Origin: Anabaena sp051781005
GTDB taxonomy: Bacteria; Cyanobacteriota; Cyanobacteriia; Cyanobacteriales; Nostocaceae
Direction: 5' to 3'
Assembly: GCF_051781005.1 (NCBI RefSeq)
Contig: NZ_JBPWOA010000026.1
Coordinates: forward strand, 186,001 to 250,000
DNA: 64,000 nt
The position numbers and the translations under genes are program-made. The stretch's first letter is position 1; the number at the start of each line of letters is the position of its first letter. A model generated the notes under the pieces. The model searched no databases and was not told where the DNA came from. It was given only the letters and a program-made list of their open reading frames with translations. Of the stretch, positions 35,542-43,795 are shown piece after piece.

Positions 35542-35565
35542 TTGGGGGTGGGGTTCTGGGAAAGC

Positions 35566-36747
35566 CTAAAAAACATCCGCAGGGTCAGCAGAACTTAGTT
35601 TTCGGATAGCGATTGCCCCCGAAATACTACACATAATCACAGTCAAAATAAAAACATTAATTGCCCGGTCTGCTTTCATAAAAATGGGCAACAAAGTGGC
35701 AGAATAAGTGACTTGGTACAGCCCAAAAGATAGAAAAAATGCTGGTAAAAAACCCAAACAAGCTAAAAGTAATGCTTCTTGTAGCAAGACAACCAAAAAA
35801 TAGGTATCTGTATAACCCATTGCTTTGAGAGTGGCATATTCTGGTAAATGATCGGAAACATCAGAATAAAGAATTTGATAAACAATCACGATACCAACAA
35901 TAAAACCTACTCCGACACCTATACCAAAAATAAAACCAATCCCTGTCCCATTAGCCCAATAACTTTTTTCTTTTTGAGCAAAATCTTCAGGTGTTCCGAC
36001 TTGAACAAAGGGATTTTTTGGATCTGGATTTAATCCTATTCTTAGTTGTGCTTTGACTTTTTCAATATCAGCACCAGGTTTGAGAGTAATTAAACCCACT
36101 TCAATTTGATCTGCTTTCCGAGTAGGAAATAGTTCTAAAAAAGTCGAATCACTAGCAACAACATTACCATCAGCCGCAAAGGAAGCACCATTACTAAATA
36201 ACCCTTTAACACTAACAGATTTACTACTTAGTTCTGTTTGAAAATTACCCGTTTTTTTAAAGATATCACCCACCGCACCATATTCAGGACGACTGGCTTG
36301 ATCAAACATTACTTGATGTAGTGACTTGAGGTAATCTTTATTTTTTTGCACTTCAGGAAATATCAAACCTGGTTGTGTTGGATCTACGCCCCAAACTAAG
36401 ATAGCCCTATCAATTCGTGTTTCTGGATTTCGCCACTGTCCAGTACCAATGTAAACAGAGTTAACTGATTTTACACCATCATAACTCAATGCTTGATAAA
36501 GTCTTTCTCTGGAAAAGCTTTTAACTGAAAATAGAGTTTCAAATTGAGGATTAATTAAAACTAAATCTGCTTGTAAATTGCGATGTGGTTGAATAGCTGC
36601 ATCAAATAAAGCACTTTCAAAACCCATCTGAATAAACATCAGCATATCTGCAAAAGTAATCCCAGCGACTGCAATAGCCAGCCGTGTTTTTTCTTTCATT
36701 AACTGTCGCCAAGCTAGAGGCGTTTTGCGAAATAATTGAGATAGCAT
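35566..36747 (-). CDS. DevC-type ABC transporter permease
   Basis: A 393-residue permease of the FtsX/MacB type. One N-terminal helix (RLAIAVAGITFADMLMFIQM) is followed by a large periplasmic domain, about residues 40 to 265. Three C-terminal helices follow (GFIFGIGVGVGFIVGIVIVY, VVLLQEALLLACLGFLPAFF, NVFILTVIMCSISGAIAIRK), the usual topology of the class. The start LSQLFRKTPLAWRQLMKEKT is typical of DevC proteins. Only 14 bases separate it from the DUF2834 gene upstream. With DevA and DevB types around it, it forms a tripartite exporter reaching the outer membrane. Confidence 0.93.
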   Translation of the reverse strand: MLSQLFRKTPLAWRQLMKEKTRLAIAVAGITFADMLMFIQMGFESALFDAAIQPHRNLQADLVLINPQFETLFSVKSFSRERLYQALSYDGVKSVNSVYIGTGQWRNPETRIDRAILVWGVDPTQPGLIFPEVQKNKDYLKSLHQVMFDQASRPEYGAVGDIFKKTGNFQTELSSKSVSVKGLFSNGASFAADGNVVASDSTFLELFPTRKADQIEVGLITLKPGADIEKVKAQLRIGLNPDPKNPFVQVGTPEDFAQKEKSYWANGTGIGFIFGIGVGVGFIVGIVIVYQILYSDVSDHLPEYATLKAMGYTDTYFLVVLLQEALLLACLGFLPAFFLSFGLYQVTYSATLLPIFMKADRAINVFILTVIMCSISGAIAIRKLSSADPADVF

Positions 36748-36761
36748 TGTGTAACCGCCTC

Positions 36762-37109
36762 TTAATAACTAAGTTTGTCACTTTGTTGTTCTATCTGCCG
36801 TTGTCGCATCAACAAAAATAAGGGCAGACCAAAGGAAACGCCAACCATAAGATTAAAAGCAATGTAAATCCATAGATTTTGCATTTTTAGCCGTGTTCCT
36901 TCCCCAAACACAAATACCCAAAATACGAGGGAAGAAACAATTACATCCATTCCAAAAAAGCTAGATATTCTGTTAACAAAAAGTTGTTCAAAAAACAGTT
37001 TTATATCAAGACTATGCTCTAATATAAAGGGAATAAACTGAGAATATGGAAGAACTAAGCCGAGAATAGCAAGCGATATGTATATAGATTGAATCATGAT
37101 TAAATTCAC
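36762..37109 (-). CDS. DUF2834-like small membrane protein in exporter operon
   Basis: A 115-residue protein with about three membrane helices (YISLAILGLVLPYSQFIPFI, DVIVSSLVFWVFVFGEGTR, WIYIAFNLMVGVSFGLPLFL). The pattern FFGMDVIVSSLVFWVF and GVSFGLPLFLLMRQR fits DUF2834, a family of unknown function. It lies between the devB- and devC-type genes on the same strand, 74 bases after the first and 14 before the second, so it is probably part of the exporter operon. A role as an accessory membrane subunit is possible but unproven. Confidence 0.82.
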   Translation of the reverse strand: MNLIMIQSIYISLAILGLVLPYSQFIPFILEHSLDIKLFFEQLFVNRISSFFGMDVIVSSLVFWVFVFGEGTRLKMQNLWIYIAFNLMVGVSFGLPLFLLMRQRQIEQQSDKLSY

Positions 37110-37183
37110 CCCAAAGTAGTTTTTAGGTTACAATTCAAACCAGTTGATAACGAACATTCATTATATTTAACAGCAAATCAACT

Positions 37184-38473
37184 TTACAATTCGATTGCTG
37201 TTTGTACTTGCAAGTTGGTTAAACCTGCAACTTTTTTACTGTCTTCAGGGGTAAGGCGAATTTTTACTTCAATTACTCGACTATCGAGGTTTTCACCGGG
37301 TTGATTGCTAAACACATTTTGGCGGTTGACTTGTAAGCCAATTTGTGAAACCGTTCCCCGCAGTTCACCTGTAAATGAGGAACTGGTAATTAAGGCTTTT
37401 TGCCCTAATTTGACTTTACTAATATCAGTTTGATAAACTTCTGCCACTGCCAGCATTTGGTCTGTTTGTGCGAAGTCTGCAATTCCAGTATTCTCTATTT
37501 TTTCGCCAGCACGGGTATGAATTTTGAGTATTTGTCCATCCATTGGGGCGCGGATATAAGCTGCTTCTAGGTCAGTTTGAGCGCGTTTGAGGGTAGCGAT
37601 CGCACTTTCAACTTCTGTTTGTGCTAAATTCACATCTACCGGACGAACTTCGGCAATACTGTTCAGCGTGGCTTTGGCTTCGCTAATTTGTTTATTACTG
37701 GTGGCGTTAATTCGAGTTAATCCAACTTTGGCTTCTGCTAGTTGCTTGGTGGCGGTGGAATTGATGCGGTTGAGAATTGCTTTGGCTTCTCCTAATTGCT
37801 GTTTGGCAGTTTCCACATTTAAACGTTTGCTGTCAATCACAGAATTAGAAACAGCACCTTCAGAATATAACTGTTGGTAGCGTTGAGATTCGGCTTCAGC
37901 ATTATTCAGTTCTGCGGCTAATTTATTAATAGTTGCTGCTTGAGCAATTCTATCACCTTGCCATTGAGCTTCTATGCGAGCAATATTTTCTTGTTGGGCA
38001 TTTTTATCGCCTTCAGATTGGGCTTTTATTCGTTCAAGACTTGCTTGTTGTGCTTGAATATCTCCCGATTTTGCCCCAGCTTTGATTTGCTCAAGTTTGG
38101 CTTGGGAAACTCTAACTTGTTTCTCGCTTTGTTGGACAGCATTTTGCAGATAATCGCGTGAATTTAAAACTGCGATCACTTGTCTGGCTTTGACTCTATC
38201 ACCTTCTTTAACTAAAACTTCCGCGATGCGATCGCCATCTAATGCTAAAGGTGCAGACAAGCTAATAACTTCTGTCTCTGGTTCTAGTCTGCCTAAAGCA
38301 GTCACTTTGATGGGACTAGGGGAAGCTGCTGCTAATTCCAATGTGGCATTTTTGCCAATTTTTCCAAAATTATAAATACCGTAAGTCGTCATCCCCGCTA
38401 TAATAGCAGTAGTACCTATGAGTAAACCGATAAACCCTTTATTTGCAGGTTTGAATAACAGTTTTTGATTCAT
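37184..38473 (-). CDS. DevB-type membrane fusion protein (HlyD family)
   Basis: A 429-residue periplasmic adaptor anchored by one N-terminal helix (GFIGLLIGTTAIIAGMTTYG). The lipoyl half-motif APLALDGDRIAEVLVKEGDR is followed by a long coiled coil, about residues 110 to 285. Within the hairpin an IN(S/A)TxxKQ(L/I)(A/S)EAK unit is repeated three times. The second lipoyl half (APMDGQILKIHTRAGEKIEN) and a beta-barrel part follow. Such proteins link DevC-type permeases to TolC-like channels. The gene lies 29 bases after the TetR gene. The repeated units lengthen the hairpin and may have spread by local duplication. Confidence 0.93.
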   Translation of the reverse strand: MNQKLLFKPANKGFIGLLIGTTAIIAGMTTYGIYNFGKIGKNATLELAAASPSPIKVTALGRLEPETEVISLSAPLALDGDRIAEVLVKEGDRVKARQVIAVLNSRDYLQNAVQQSEKQVRVSQAKLEQIKAGAKSGDIQAQQASLERIKAQSEGDKNAQQENIARIEAQWQGDRIAQAATINKLAAELNNAEAESQRYQQLYSEGAVSNSVIDSKRLNVETAKQQLGEAKAILNRINSTATKQLAEAKVGLTRINATSNKQISEAKATLNSIAEVRPVDVNLAQTEVESAIATLKRAQTDLEAAYIRAPMDGQILKIHTRAGEKIENTGIADFAQTDQMLAVAEVYQTDISKVKLGQKALITSSSFTGELRGTVSQIGLQVNRQNVFSNQPGENLDSRVIEVKIRLTPEDSKKVAGLTNLQVQTAIEL

Positions 38474-38502
38474 TTCTATTTACCAAAAGACTCCCCAGTC
38501 AC

Positions 38503-39078
38503 CTATGATTTTTGCTGTAAATAAGCAGTTAACATTTTTTCTAACAAAGCACATTGTTCAGGAAAGTTAATTGTTTCATTACCCCATAATTTTTCTAGAA
38601 TTACACCATTGACAAAGCTTAAAATAAAAGATGCCAATACTACATCTTGAATGCCTAATAAGTCACAGGCTACTTGTTGACATCGTTGGTTAGCGTGTTT
38701 GAAAACCGTGCTATTACTCAGCATGGATTTTGAGTCTTGATGTTGACAAAAATTAACCCATACATAAGTCCATTTAATTAGGTATTCTTCATTTTTGACA
38801 AGATAATTACCTAAGGCTGTCATCAATTCAGATAAGTTATTCTTTCCTCCCAATTCTGCTAAAGCTGTAATGACATCCTGTTGAGTAATTTCTTCCACCA
38901 GTTGCTCAAATAAAGCTTGTTTACTGGGAAAATAGTGATATAACGTACCCGTAGAAACATTTAAACTCTGAGCAATTTGCCGCATGGTAATAGCGCCATA
39001 ACCTTTTTCGGCAAATAAATCAAAACACTTGCCGATTAATTCTTTACGGTACTGTTCGTGATCAACAATTTTCGGCAT
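38503..39078 (-). CDS. TetR-family transcriptional regulator
   Basis: A 191-residue repressor with an N-terminal helix-turn-helix (ITMRQIAQSLNVSTGTLYHYFPSKQALFEQL) and a helical ligand domain. It is the first gene of the exporter cluster, with 29 bases to the DevB-type gene. The usual model would be repression of this operon until a small-molecule ligand, perhaps an export substrate, is bound. A possible operator lies 20 bases before the start codon. Confidence 0.92.
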   Translation of the reverse strand: MPKIVDHEQYRKELIGKCFDLFAEKGYGAITMRQIAQSLNVSTGTLYHYFPSKQALFEQLVEEITQQDVITALAELGGKNNLSELMTALGNYLVKNEEYLIKWTYVWVNFCQHQDSKSMLSNSTVFKHANQRCQQVACDLLGIQDVVLASFILSFVNGVILEKLWGNETINFPEQCALLEKMLTAYLQQKS

Positions 39079-39555
39079 TACTCAGCTTATCTATATCGAA
39101 CGGTCGTTATTTTTAATAAACCACATAGCATGAGACTTGTCAAGACTTGACCAATGATTTATCGAAGGCAGGAGTTAGGGGGCAGAAGGCAAGAGGGAAA
39201 CTGACCGAAAAATTTTAGATTTTGAATTTTAGATTTTGGATTGGGAATTTTCAGTGACTTCAAATCAGGGTCGAATCCCATGCCTGATTTGCTCCTTCTG
39301 CATAGCTGCCTCCTGCCTCCTGCCTCCTTCAATGATGGTAGGCTGTTACGCACTTTGTGATAATTAGGGTATCAAATTTTGAAGATTGCTATAATGTCAA
39401 CAGATTTTATGGATTTGTTGGAAAAATTCATATTTGTGAGTGTATCCAAATATAAAGACTAGAAATTTTCCCAATACTGCTACACTTTTGCAACAAAAGC
39501 ATCAAAAAAAATATCTACCTTAGTAATAGTCCTCAATATCCCTTCTGTACAGAAA
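39079..39555. other. Intergenic region between divergent tetR and htrA genes
   Basis: No gene seen. It holds the possible TetR operator, a TTTTAGATTTTG tandem stretch (39210-39240), and GCCTCCT heptamers (39308-39330) that pair with GGCAGGAG near 39168. The htrA promoter must lie in the AT-rich last 150 bases. Confidence 0.6.
39098..39109. promoter_or_regulatory. Possible TetR operator
   Basis: GAACGGTCGTTA is a near-palindrome (AACG and CGTT arms) placed 20 bases upstream of the TetR start codon, the usual place for autoregulation. It is short, so the call is tentative. Confidence 0.3.
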
Positions 39556-40794
39556 ATGTCAAAACAAACACAAGACCAAGACAATCTTTTACCAAAAAGC
39601 CATCATGATACACCCTGGAAAAAGGCAGCGGCCTCTTTATCCTTGGTGCTGCTGGGATCAGGTATGACGTTAGCAGGTGGCTATCTAGCTGGAAACCAAC
39701 AGCAGGTATCTGAAACTGCATCTCAACTAGCAGTAAGTCGAGTCAATGCGGCTTCCCCATTACCAGCAAATACAGATCCTAATTTTATTACTCAAGTTGT
39801 CGAAAAAGTAGGGCCTGCGGTAGTGCGAATTAACTCAGCCCGCACTGTTACAACCCAGTTACCCGATGAGTTGAATGACCCGTTTTTCCGCCGCTTTTTT
39901 GGTTCACAACTACCAATGCAAGGAAGAAATCGGGTAGAAAGAGGTACTGGCTCAGGTTTTATCCTCAGTGCAGACGGTCGAATTATTACTAATGCTCACG
40001 TAGTTGATGGTGCTGATACAGTGAGTGTCACTCTCAAGGATGGGCGTACCTTTGACGGTAAAGTAATTGGGAAAGATGAATTAACTGATGTTGCAGTTGT
40101 GAAAATTCAGGCGAATAATTTGCCAACAGTGACTATAGGTAATTCTGATCAACTACAACCGGGACAATGGGCGATCGCAATTGGTAATCCTCTAGGGTTA
40201 GATAATACCGTAACTACAGGCATTATCAGCGGCACTGGACGCTCTAGCAATCAAGTTGGCGTTCCCGATAAGCGAGTAGAATTTATTCAAACCGACGCAG
40301 CAATTAACCCCGGTAACTCTGGTGGCCCTTTGCTAAATGCTCGCGGGGAAGTCATTGGTATGAATACAGCTATCATTCAAGGAGCGCAGGGTTTAGGATT
40401 TTCCATTCCTATTAACACAGCACAACGCATTTCTAATCAACTTATAACAACAGGTAAAGCCCAACATCCTTATTTAGGAATTCAAATGGTGGGTTTAACA
40501 CCTGAGTTGAAGCAACGTCTCAACTCAGATCCCAATAGTGGTTTAAATGTGAAAGAAGATAAAGGTGTGTTGATAGTCAAAGTTATGGTGAATTCACCTG
40601 CGGACAAAGCCGGAATACGTGCTGGTGATGTCATTCAAAAACTCAATGGCCAATTAGTTACAGATGCAGCTAGTGTGCAGAAAGCTGTTGAAAAAGCCCA
40701 AATTGGCGGAAATTTACGTTTAGATCTGCGTCGAAATAACCAGAATCTCAACATAGGTGTTAGTCCTGGGACTTTTCCTACACGCGTTCAGTAA
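39556..40794 (+). CDS. HtrA/Deg-type serine protease with PDZ domain
   Basis: A 412-residue protease of the HhoA/HhoB/HtrA group. One N-terminal hydrophobic segment (ASLSLVLLGSGMTLAGGYLA) exports or anchors it. The trypsin-like domain shows the triad His in IITNAHVVDGAD, Asp in ELTDVAVVKI and Ser in NPGNSGGPLLN. A single PDZ domain covers about the last 100 residues (LIVKVMVNSPADKAGIRAGD). It degrades or refolds damaged periplasmic or thylakoid-lumen proteins. It is a single gene followed by a hairpin terminator. Confidence 0.95.
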   Translation: MSKQTQDQDNLLPKSHHDTPWKKAAASLSLVLLGSGMTLAGGYLAGNQQQVSETASQLAVSRVNAASPLPANTDPNFITQVVEKVGPAVVRINSARTVTTQLPDELNDPFFRRFFGSQLPMQGRNRVERGTGSGFILSADGRIITNAHVVDGADTVSVTLKDGRTFDGKVIGKDELTDVAVVKIQANNLPTVTIGNSDQLQPGQWAIAIGNPLGLDNTVTTGIISGTGRSSNQVGVPDKRVEFIQTDAAINPGNSGGPLLNARGEVIGMNTAIIQGAQGLGFSIPINTAQRISNQLITTGKAQHPYLGIQMVGLTPELKQRLNSDPNSGLNVKEDKGVLIVKVMVNSPADKAGIRAGDVIQKLNGQLVTDAASVQKAVEKAQIGGNLRLDLRRNNQNLNIGVSPGTFPTRVQ

Positions 40795-40801
40795 TATTTT
40801 A

Positions 40802-40834
40802 AAATTAGGGACGGAATAATTTTGTCCCTAATTT
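40802..40834 (+). terminator. Hairpin after htrA
   Basis: AAATTAGGGAC and GTCCCTAATTT form a perfect 11-bp stem around an 11-base loop, 8 bases after the htrA stop. The T-run is short (three T), so it may be a weak or bidirectional terminator. Confidence 0.65.
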
Positions 40835-40863
40835 AAAGTTGTGTCAGGAATGTAGAATTTACT

Positions 40864-40918
40864 TAGGGCTTGCTGAATAAATCTAAATCCTCATCAACAA
40901 CTTTTTCAGCAAACCCTA
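40864..40918. mobile_element. 55-bp MITE-like fragment with AGGGCTTGCTG ends
   Basis: AGGGCTTGCTGAA and TTCAGCAAACCCT bound a 55-base unit whose right half (TCCTCATCAACAACTTTTTC) matches the end of the longer element at 3804-4031. It looks like an internal deletion derivative of the same family. Confidence 0.7.
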
Positions 40919-40945
40919 TTTATCTAAATATTTATGCGTGGTTAC

Positions 40946-41230
40946 TTAACTGAGATAGTAGGAAATACTACAAGCAAATATTGCTAAAAGCACAGGAATT
41001 ACAGTACTAAATTCTAGCTTGCCATTCTTAATAATTTTTAAACACGATAGAGGAATCATTAAAGGCCAGAAGATAGTAGTTGTTAAACACATAATAAATG
41101 ATAAAAATTTATCTTCTGGAGTAGATGCCGGATGACGCAGGGAAAAACTTAACCAATTGGTAAAAAAATAGCAAGTCATTAACAGATAACTAATCACTAA
41201 AGTCAATTGGATCTGATTCACGTTTTGCAC
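40946..41230 (-). CDS. Small membrane protein of unknown function
   Basis: A 94-residue protein with three predicted membrane helices (LTLVISYLLMTCYFFTNWLS, FLSFIMCLTTTIFWPLMIPL, STVIPVLLAIFACSISYYLS). The loop between the first two helices contains RHPASTPEDKF, with basic and acidic residues typical of a cytoplasmic loop. I do not recognise the family. It stands alone, convergent to htrA. The hydrophobic pattern and regular codon use support a real gene. Confidence 0.75.
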   Translation of the reverse strand: MQNVNQIQLTLVISYLLMTCYFFTNWLSFSLRHPASTPEDKFLSFIMCLTTTIFWPLMIPLSCLKIIKNGKLEFSTVIPVLLAIFACSISYYLS

Positions 41231-41799
41231 TCCTTAGATTTTGCGAGATCCAGTAACAATGTCTGTATTCAGGTTATTAATATAGTTTGTGCAGTGAAGA
41301 TGCATAAGTTTGCAAAGAGACTTTCATATTTAATAACTTTGAAGCTAACTATACATTCCTCCCTAAAGTCAATATTAATCGAATTCTAAAAACACCTTAA
41401 TCAGTACTATCACTGAATTTCAAACTTCCATAATTAGGATAGTAATTATACATGGAAATGTTAACTAGCTATTCCTAACCTGGTATAGCACACATCTAAA
41501 ATAAGGCGCAAATAAAATGCAGCATTTGCTACTTTATAAGTTGATGTCAGTAGTTGTGCAAAATAAATTCTCTAGCTAGGGTAACTCTTAACGGGGAACA
41601 GGCAATAAAGAATATGGCGATATTGATCCCATTGCGACTGAATCCGACAATAAAATTTTTCTTTTTCTAAAGCTAGTTGGGTTTCATATTCAACTATTAA
41701 AATATCCATTTTGATGAAGTTTGAGCAAAATATGGAGACTAATTTCCTGGCTGTGATTTACCTCAATAAGTCCTGTTACCTCAGCAGATGTTTGAGTAT
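41231..41799. other. Intergenic region, one short possible reading frame
   Basis: About 570 bases, mostly AT-rich, with no recognised repeat. The only candidate is a 45-codon minus-strand frame (41572-41709), listed separately at low confidence. Confidence 0.6.
41572..41709 (-). CDS. Possible 45-residue small protein
   Basis: ATG-started frame reading MDILIVEYETQLALEKEKFY and then CRIQSQWDQYRHILYCLFPV. The charged helix followed by aromatic residues looks protein-like. There is no clear ribosome-binding site, and nothing recognisable. It lies just upstream of the NYN-domain gene's 3' end on the same strand, separated by about 90 bases. Confidence 0.3.
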   Translation of the reverse strand: MDILIVEYETQLALEKEKFYCRIQSQWDQYRHILYCLFPVKSYPS

Positions 41800-42486
41800 T
41801 TAAATTTGAGAAGTGGACGAAGTGCGATAACTATAGCCAACCTGAGAATCCTTTTGAATATGTTGTTTAATACTGTCGAAGTCTATGAAGTAATCAGCCA
41901 CATCAATCAGGCTATCACTAGTCATTGTTTGCAGACCAATCACTTCTACCCTAGATCCCAAGCTGCTGACAGCACTGACAGCATAGGCTAAATCACCATC
42001 ACCACTGACTAAGACAGCCGTATCGTAGTAGGGTGCTAGAGTAATCATATCAACGGCAATTTCTACATTGAGATTGGGTTTTTTGCAATTTTCGGCAACT
42101 GCAACTATTTCTTTAGCGACTACACGATATCCATTGCGACGCATCCATAGCAGAAACCCTTGTTGCTTTTCCTTGCTGGCATCGACTCCGGTATAAAAGA
42201 AAGCTCGTAACAATCGAGAACTCTGTGTTAAACGACATAGCAATTTAACGTAGTCGATTTCAATGCCTAGTTGCAAAGCTGCGTGAAATAGGTTTAAGCC
42301 ATCAATAAAAATTGCCACTCGACCGCGACCCCGATCATCTTCATTGAAAACATCGGTAATTATCTCTTGTGGCTTGATTTCTCTACCTTTGACACCATTT
42401 TTTATTGTGGGTGGCCCTTGCCAATGTGGTTTTTCTTTAAGTTCTTTATATTCGTTTGTATTCTTGTTAAGATTAGAAAAACTCAT
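41800..42486 (-). CDS. NYN-domain (LabA/DUF88-like) protein
   Basis: A 228-residue protein. Its core (about residues 55 to 210) is a PIN-like NYN domain: VAIFIDGLNLFHAALQLG, the Asp-bearing KPNLNVEIAVDMITL, and VSGDGDLAYAVSAVSSLGSR. The acidic residues (ID, VD, SGDGD) are the metal-binding positions expected for a nuclease of this fold. In cyanobacteria LabA of this family takes part in circadian output, and other members are RNases. This protein has an N-terminal extension of about 50 polar residues. Similarity is to the family; identity with LabA itself is not claimed. Confidence 0.9.
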   Translation of the reverse strand: MSFSNLNKNTNEYKELKEKPHWQGPPTIKNGVKGREIKPQEIITDVFNEDDRGRGRVAIFIDGLNLFHAALQLGIEIDYVKLLCRLTQSSRLLRAFFYTGVDASKEKQQGFLLWMRRNGYRVVAKEIVAVAENCKKPNLNVEIAVDMITLAPYYDTAVLVSGDGDLAYAVSAVSSLGSRVEVIGLQTMTSDSLIDVADYFIDFDSIKQHIQKDSQVGYSYRTSSTSQI

Positions 42487-42812
42487 AGATACCTCTAGAT
42501 TTTAAATTTTGGATGTATTTGATAAATTACTAATACTAGTATAGTCTGTACCAAGTTAATAACCGTAGTCATAAAAGTAGTAGGAAATTGTATACAGACC
42601 TAGCTACAAATAAATTTAACTCATTGAGACTGAGCCATATCTTAAATTAAAGTGATGGATGAGAGTAGATACAGCAATAGTATTATAGTGCTGACTGATA
42701 TTGTGGTTCAAACCCAGAGGTGAGCAGCCTTTCATTACCCCTATTTGCAGAGGGGAAAAAGAAAAGTTTGCTTGATCTGTCCTAGCTTAAATATTAAGAA
42801 ATTGTGAATTTT
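42487..42812. other. Intergenic region, nothing recognised
   Basis: About 325 AT-rich bases upstream of the NYN gene and beyond the stress-protein gene's end. No gene, clear hairpin or repeat family was found. Confidence 0.6.
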
Positions 42813-43340
42813 TTAGGTGGAAGTTACTTGAGTATCTTCGCTATTTGGTATGTTAGCGGGAATTAAACCTTGTACAGTGAGAACTGAGCAATGAGCATGA
42901 TGTAGTACATAATTGCTGACACTGCCCAAGAAAACTTCACTGATTCCAGTTCTTCCTCTACGACCGACAATAATCAGGTCTGCTGGCAAACTTAATGCTA
43001 ATTCACAAATGATGCGACCTGGATCGCCTACAGTTTGGGTCAACTCAGTTTTGACACCTGCATTAACTGCTGTTTGAGTGAGCGATCGCATCCAGTCGAG
43101 TCTTTCTTGCTTGAGTTTATCCCATGCTTGCATATATTGATTGATGTTTTCAGTATACAAAGTGGGATAAATTGTTTCTGGTTGCAAAAATATAGGATTG
43201 AGGTAAGGATCTTCTAAGGGCGATAGCACATGAAGCAACATTAAGGCTGCATTGCTTGTTTTTGCCAAAAATAGGGCTTGCTCGAAAATATACTGACTTG
43301 TTTCGGAGTTGTCTAACGCAACTAAAATTTGGTGAAACAT
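42813..43340 (-). CDS. Universal stress protein (UspA family)
   Basis: A UspA-like protein of 175 residues starting MFHQILVALDNSETSQYIFE. The ATP-binding signature is GRRGRTGISEVFLGSVSNYV. It is closely similar to the stress protein upstream of hoxE (9095-9625), including length and the C-terminal VLHHAHCSVLTV. An in-frame upstream start at 43427 would add 29 residues not found in the relative. I prefer this ATG, which has AAGGA about 8 bases upstream. Confidence 0.92.
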   Translation of the reverse strand: MFHQILVALDNSETSQYIFEQALFLAKTSNAALMLLHVLSPLEDPYLNPIFLQPETIYPTLYTENINQYMQAWDKLKQERLDWMRSLTQTAVNAGVKTELTQTVGDPGRIICELALSLPADLIIVGRRGRTGISEVFLGSVSNYVLHHAHCSVLTVQGLIPANIPNSEDTQVTST

Positions 43341-43795
43341 AGTTAATATTCCTTGAGGAGTAGGTAGCAATAAGCCAGCTTGAGGGTAAGTTTCGACAAG
43401 TCTTAAGTTTGGTTTTATTTTGCCCACCTACTTATATACAAACTATTTTAACCTTTTTTGACCGGATAGTTATTTCTGATCACCTGCATTTTGGATCTAC
43501 CATAGAAATAGGAGAGGATGTTTGAAAACTCTACCGTTGTATCGAAATCCCTCCTAACTCCCTATACAAGGTGGAGAATAGCCTCATCGGTGAATTAAGC
43601 AATCAGGACTCACGCACTAAAACGGAAAACTGTCATTCTGAGCGCAGCGAAGAATCTCTCCAGAAGTTGAAACGCCTATTCTACCGTTCTCAACCTGGCT
43701 GAGTGCGTAAGCCCTAGCAATGTCTTAGTTTCTTCTTAATTGCAGATGAGGAGAAGTTGTTAGTCATCCAAAATCATTACGAGGTGGTGATAGTG
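43341..43795. other. Intergenic region with a MITE-like element
   Basis: About 455 bases between divergent stress-protein and phosphoribosyltransferase genes. It contains the 111-bp element at 43605-43715 and promoters for both genes; nothing else is recognised. Confidence 0.6.
43605..43715. mobile_element. 111-bp MITE-like element carrying a GTCATTCTG repeat
   Basis: AGGACTCACGCACT and AGTGCGTAAGCCCT are terminal inverted repeats (12 of 14 paired). Inside lies the palindromic repeat TGTCATTCTGAGCGCAGCGA followed by AGAATCTC (43631-43658). Single ends of the same type (GCGTAAGTCC) occur at about 52454 and 52574. Confidence 0.65.

Noticed and set aside
39260..39285. tRNA T-arm-like sequence GGGTCGAATCCCATGCC
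   Set aside because: No acceptor stem, D-arm or anticodon arm could be placed around it.
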